Shown: positions 61,457-64,000 of the stretch, in pieces
Layout: every line of letters starts with the position of its first letter
Position numbering within the stretch: the stretch's first letter is position 1
Assembly (NCBI RefSeq): GCF_027533845.1
Contig: NZ_JAPZVN010000002.1
Location: 434,001-498,000 of the forward strand
DNA: 64,000 nucleotides
Direction: 5' to 3'
Origin: Streptomyces sp. RPT161
Lineage (GTDB): Bacteria; Actinomycetota; Actinomycetes; Streptomycetales; Streptomycetaceae
Position numbers and translations under genes: made by a program
Notes under the pieces: generated by a model
Seen by the model: only the letters and a program-made list of their open reading frames with translations
Database searches by the model: none
Told to the model about the DNA's origin: nothing

Positions 61457-62197
61457 TTGTTCTACGGCGTGATGAAGCTGACGCTCGGCGGGTCGCTCAA
61501 GCTCGCCTTCAAGCCCTGGGTGGAGGGGCTGGAGAACATCCCCAAGGAAGGCCCGGCGATCCTGGCGAGCAATCACCTGTCCTTCTCCGACTCGTTCTTC
61601 CTGCCCGCGGTCCTCGACCGCAAGGTCACCTTCATCGCGAAAGCCGAATATTTCACCTCACCCGGGGTCAAGGGGAAGCTGACCGCGGCGTTCTTCAAGG
61701 GCGTGGGCCAGCTGCCGGTGGACCGCTCCGGTGCGCGCGGCGCGGGTGAGGCGGCGGTCAAGAGCGGCCTTGAGGTACTGGCCCGCGGTGAGCTGTTCGG
61801 CATCTACCCCGAGGGCACCCGCTCGCCGGACGGCCGCCTGTACCGCGGCAAGCCCGGCGGGCTGGCCCGGGTCGCGCTCGCCTCGGGGGCACCGGTGATC
61901 CCGGTCGCCATGATCGACACCGAGAAGATCCAGCCGCCGGGCAAGGTCGTGCCGAAGCTGATGAGCCCCGGCATCCGGATCGGCAAGCCGCTGGACTTCA
62001 GCCGCTACCACGGCATGGAGAACGACCGCTTCATCCTGCGCTCGGTGACCGACGAGGTCATGTACGAGATCATGAAGCTGTCCGGCCAGGAGTACGTGGA
62101 CATCTACGCCACCGCCGCCAAGCGCCAGATCGCCGAGGCGAAGAAGCAGGCCGAGGAGGCCGAGAAGGCCGCCAAGCAGCACAGGCCCGGCTCCTGA
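61457..62197 (+). CDS. 1-acyl-sn-glycerol-3-phosphate acyltransferase (PlsC-like)
   Basis: 246 residues from TTG 61457 with a strong AGGAGGT 6 nt upstream. PlsC motifs: NHLSFSDSFFLP (HxxxxD), IPKEGPAILAS, FGIYPEGTRSPDG (EGTR) and the VPVAMIDTE region. The C-terminal end is a Lys/Glu/Ala-rich helix (QIAEAKKQAEEAEKAAKQ). It forms phosphatidate from lysophosphatidate at the membrane. It is close to the fadD/pimB lipid genes. Confidence 0.93.
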   Translation: MFYGVMKLTLGGSLKLAFKPWVEGLENIPKEGPAILASNHLSFSDSFFLPAVLDRKVTFIAKAEYFTSPGVKGKLTAAFFKGVGQLPVDRSGARGAGEAAVKSGLEVLARGELFGIYPEGTRSPDGRLYRGKPGGLARVALASGAPVIPVAMIDTEKIQPPGKVVPKLMSPGIRIGKPLDFSRYHGMENDRFILRSVTDEVMYEIMKLSGQEYVDIYATAAKRQIAEAKKQAEEAEKAAKQHRPGS

Positions 62198-62358
62198 CCG
62201 GCTCGCGCCGCGCCGGCCGCGCCACCCGTTTGGGTGATGCGTGCGCCCCAACTCCCTTGTGACAGCCGGGAATCCGCGCCACGGGCGATCCCCTGTGACC
62301 TGGACCACGGCTAGCGTGTGCCGTGTTGGCTGCCAGCGTCATAGACAGGGAGGAATCC

Positions 62359-63387
62359 ATGCGCGTCGGAGTGCTGACCGGCGGAGGCGACTGCCCCGGG
62401 CTGAACGCGGTCATCCGAGCCCTGGTACGCAAGGGCGTACAGCAGTACGGGCATGAGTTCGTGGGTTTCCGGGACGGCTGGCGCGGCCCGCTCGAAGGCC
62501 ACACCAAGCAGTTGGACATCCCGGCGGTACGCGGCATCCTGCCGCGCGGCGGCACCATCCTCGGCTCGTCCCGCACCAATCCGCTGAAGGTCGAGGACGG
62601 GGTGCGCAAGGTCAAGGAGAACCTCGCCAAACACGAGGTGGACGCTCTGGTGGCGATCGGCGGCGAGGACACCCTCGGCGTGGCGGCCACCCTCGCCGAC
62701 CAGTACGGCGTGCCGTGCGTGGGCGTGCCCAAGACCATCGACAACGACCTGAGCGCCACCGACTACACCTTCGGCTTCGACACCGCGGTCAACATCGCCA
62801 CCGAGGCCATCGACCGGCTGCACACCACCGCCGAGTCGCACATGCGGGTGCTGGTGATCGAGGTCATGGGCCGCCACGCGGGCTGGATCGCGCTGCACGC
62901 CGGGCTCGCGGGCGGCGCCAACGTCATCCTCATCCCCGAGCAGCGCTTCGACATCGACGAGGTCTGCGGCTGGGTGGAGAGCCGCTTCAAGGTGCGCTAC
63001 GCGCCGATCATCGTGGTCGCCGAGGGCGCCATGCCCAAGGACGGTGAACTGGTCACCAAGGACGGCACGTTGGACTCCTTCGGGCACGTCCGGCTGTCCG
63101 GGATCGGCGACTGGCTGGCCAAGGAGATCGAGAAGCGCACCGGCAAGGAGGCCAGGACCACGGTCCTGGGGCACATTCAGCGGGGCGGCACCCCGTCGGC
63201 GTTCGACCGGTGGCTGGCCACGCGGTTCGGGCTGCATGCGATCGACGCCGTCCAGGAAGGCGACTTCGGGAAGATGGTCGCTCTCCGGGGGACGGACATC
63301 GTCCGCGTCGCGCTCGGTGAGGCCACGGCCAAACTCAAGACCGTTGATCCCGCGTTGTACGCGGAAGCCGGGGTGTTCTTCGGCTGA
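62359..63387 (+). CDS. 6-phosphofructokinase with PPi-type active-site signature
   Basis: 342 residues from ATG 62359 (AGGGAGGAATCC). Family motifs: VGVLTGGGDCPGLNAVIR, GGTILGSSRTNPLK, VPKTIDNDLSATDYTFGFDT and VMGRHAGWIALHAG. The phosphoryl-donor pocket reads AIGGEDTLG, with Asp after Gly-Gly-Glu, together with Lys in PKTIDND. In the A-family this Asp/Lys pair marks pyrophosphate-dependent enzymes (Amycolatopsis methanolica type), whereas ATP enzymes of Streptomyces have GGEGT. It may therefore use PPi reversibly; donor not proven. Confidence 0.9.
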   Translation: MRVGVLTGGGDCPGLNAVIRALVRKGVQQYGHEFVGFRDGWRGPLEGHTKQLDIPAVRGILPRGGTILGSSRTNPLKVEDGVRKVKENLAKHEVDALVAIGGEDTLGVAATLADQYGVPCVGVPKTIDNDLSATDYTFGFDTAVNIATEAIDRLHTTAESHMRVLVIEVMGRHAGWIALHAGLAGGANVILIPEQRFDIDEVCGWVESRFKVRYAPIIVVAEGAMPKDGELVTKDGTLDSFGHVRLSGIGDWLAKEIEKRTGKEARTTVLGHIQRGGTPSAFDRWLATRFGLHAIDAVQEGDFGKMVALRGTDIVRVALGEATAKLKTVDPALYAEAGVFFG

Positions 63388-63395
63388 CCGCCGGT

Positions 63396-63421
63396 GGTGG
63401 GTGGGCTCGCGCCCACCCACC
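63396..63421. terminator. bidirectional terminator after the phosphofructokinase gene
   Basis: A perfect 11-bp stem GGTGGGTGGGC / GCCCACCCACC with a TCGC loop, between convergent stops at 63387 and 63435. Confidence 0.85.
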
Positions 63422-63434
63422 CGTCCGCGGACCC

Positions 63435-64000
63435 TCAGACCGTCACCGTGGCCAACAGCTCCTTGACGATTCCCGTGCCGTTCAGGGTCAGGACCGACTC
63501 CGGGTGGAACTGGACGCCCGCGAAGCCCGGGCCGCGCAGCGCGTGGATGTCTCCGGTGGCCGGGTCGCGGGACAACTCGACGCGGTGCATGCCCAGTTCG
63601 TCCGCGGCGGCGTCGTCGCACCGCGCGGTGAAGGTGTTGTAGAACCCGACCGTCTCGGCGCGGCCGAACAGGTCGATCCGCTCCTGCGCGCCCTGGAACG
63701 GCACCCGCTTGCGGACGATGTCCAGGCCCAGTTCGGCGGCGATCAGCTCGTGCCCGAGGCACACCCCGAGCAGGCCGCCGCGCTGGCCGCCGAGCAACTC
63801 GGCGGCCAGCGCGCGCAGTTGGCGCATCCTGGGGTCGGTGCGGTCCGACGGGTCGCCGGGCCCCGGGCCGAGGACCACCGGGCCGGGATGCGCCAGCGCG
63901 GCGTCCCGCAGGCCGGGCTCGTCGTGGCGGCGCACGGTCACTGAGAGGCCTGAGGAGCGCAGTACGTGCGCCAGCATCGCGGTGAAGGTGTCCTCGGCGT
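63435..64000 (-). CDS. anthranilate synthase-type glutamine amidotransferase domain, 5'-truncated
   Basis: The last 188 residues or so of a protein that continues beyond the window. Class I amidotransferase: LGPGPGDPSDRTD, nucleophile in LLGVCLGHELIAAELG, and the His-Glu pair in AGVQFHPESVLTLNG. The opening AEDTFTAMLAHVLRSSG has no start codon context, so this is the C-terminal part, probably of a TrpE-TrpG fusion (as in the PhzE-like enzymes of actinobacteria) that makes anthranilate or aminodeoxyisochorismate. The TrpE part is not visible. Confidence 0.85.
   Translation of the reverse strand, partial: AEDTFTAMLAHVLRSSGLSVTVRRHDEPGLRDAALAHPGPVVLGPGPGDPSDRTDPRMRQLRALAAELLGGQRGGLLGVCLGHELIAAELGLDIVRKRVPFQGAQERIDLFGRAETVGFYNTFTARCDDAAADELGMHRVELSRDPATGDIHALRGPGFAGVQFHPESVLTLNGTGIVKELLATVTV

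Overview
The window is GC-rich (about 72%) actinobacterial DNA. GTG and TTG starts are common, genes often overlap by 4 nt (ATGA or GTGA), and third codon positions are strongly GC. The gene set points to a Streptomyces-type organism (Streptomycetaceae): the bc1-aa3 respiratory supercomplex, PspA/PspAA, ROK glucokinase, a PimB-type mannosyltransferase, and SAM-IV and c-di-AMP riboswitches. No tRNA, rRNA, CRISPR array or insertion sequence was seen.

Layout. 1-4881 (minus): sucB (cut by the window edge) and lpdA, then the leucyl aminopeptidase pepA. 4982-10717 (minus): an accessory island with a WXG100-like protein, a 1431-residue RHS/YD-repeat polymorphic toxin, a likely immunity gene, a decayed XRE/DUF5753 regulator and a DUF397 protein. 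10791-15175 (minus): the cobalamin nucleotide-loop genes cobS, cobT and an MBL-CobU fusion, with a rhomboid-like membrane protein. 15293-22576: a secreted HtrA-like protease, a methyltransferase, DUF3043, pspA-pspAA, a two-component system and a GNAT enzyme. 22588-29108: NAD and Fe-S/sulfur genes (nadA, erpA, a cysteine desulfurase-TusA fusion) and adenosine kinase. 29434-38900: aerobic respiration, ctaCDF then ctaE-qcrCAB, separated by an L,D-transpeptidase and a receiver-like protein. 39111-41877: trpD, then a SAM-IV riboswitch and a SufS-like enzyme. 42203-50243: rhomboid protease, NYN-domain protein, two tandem NlpC/P60 cell-wall hydrolases (the first behind a c-di-AMP riboswitch) and two metallopeptidases. 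50231-63387: membrane-lipid and central carbon genes (a GPI-type mannosyltransferase, pimB, fadD, glkA, an acyltransferase and a phosphofructokinase with a PPi-type signature). 63435-64000: the amidotransferase end of an anthranilate synthase.

Most of this is conserved chromosomal core. The unusual parts are the RHS toxin island, a SAM-IV aptamer followed by a six-codon leader and an overlapping terminator, paired operator-like repeats at nadA, dyads at ctaC and ctaE, an ArsA-like protein lacking its P-loop lysines, and a PPi-type phosphofructokinase motif.

Functions were assigned by reading motifs and from memory of families. No database search was run.
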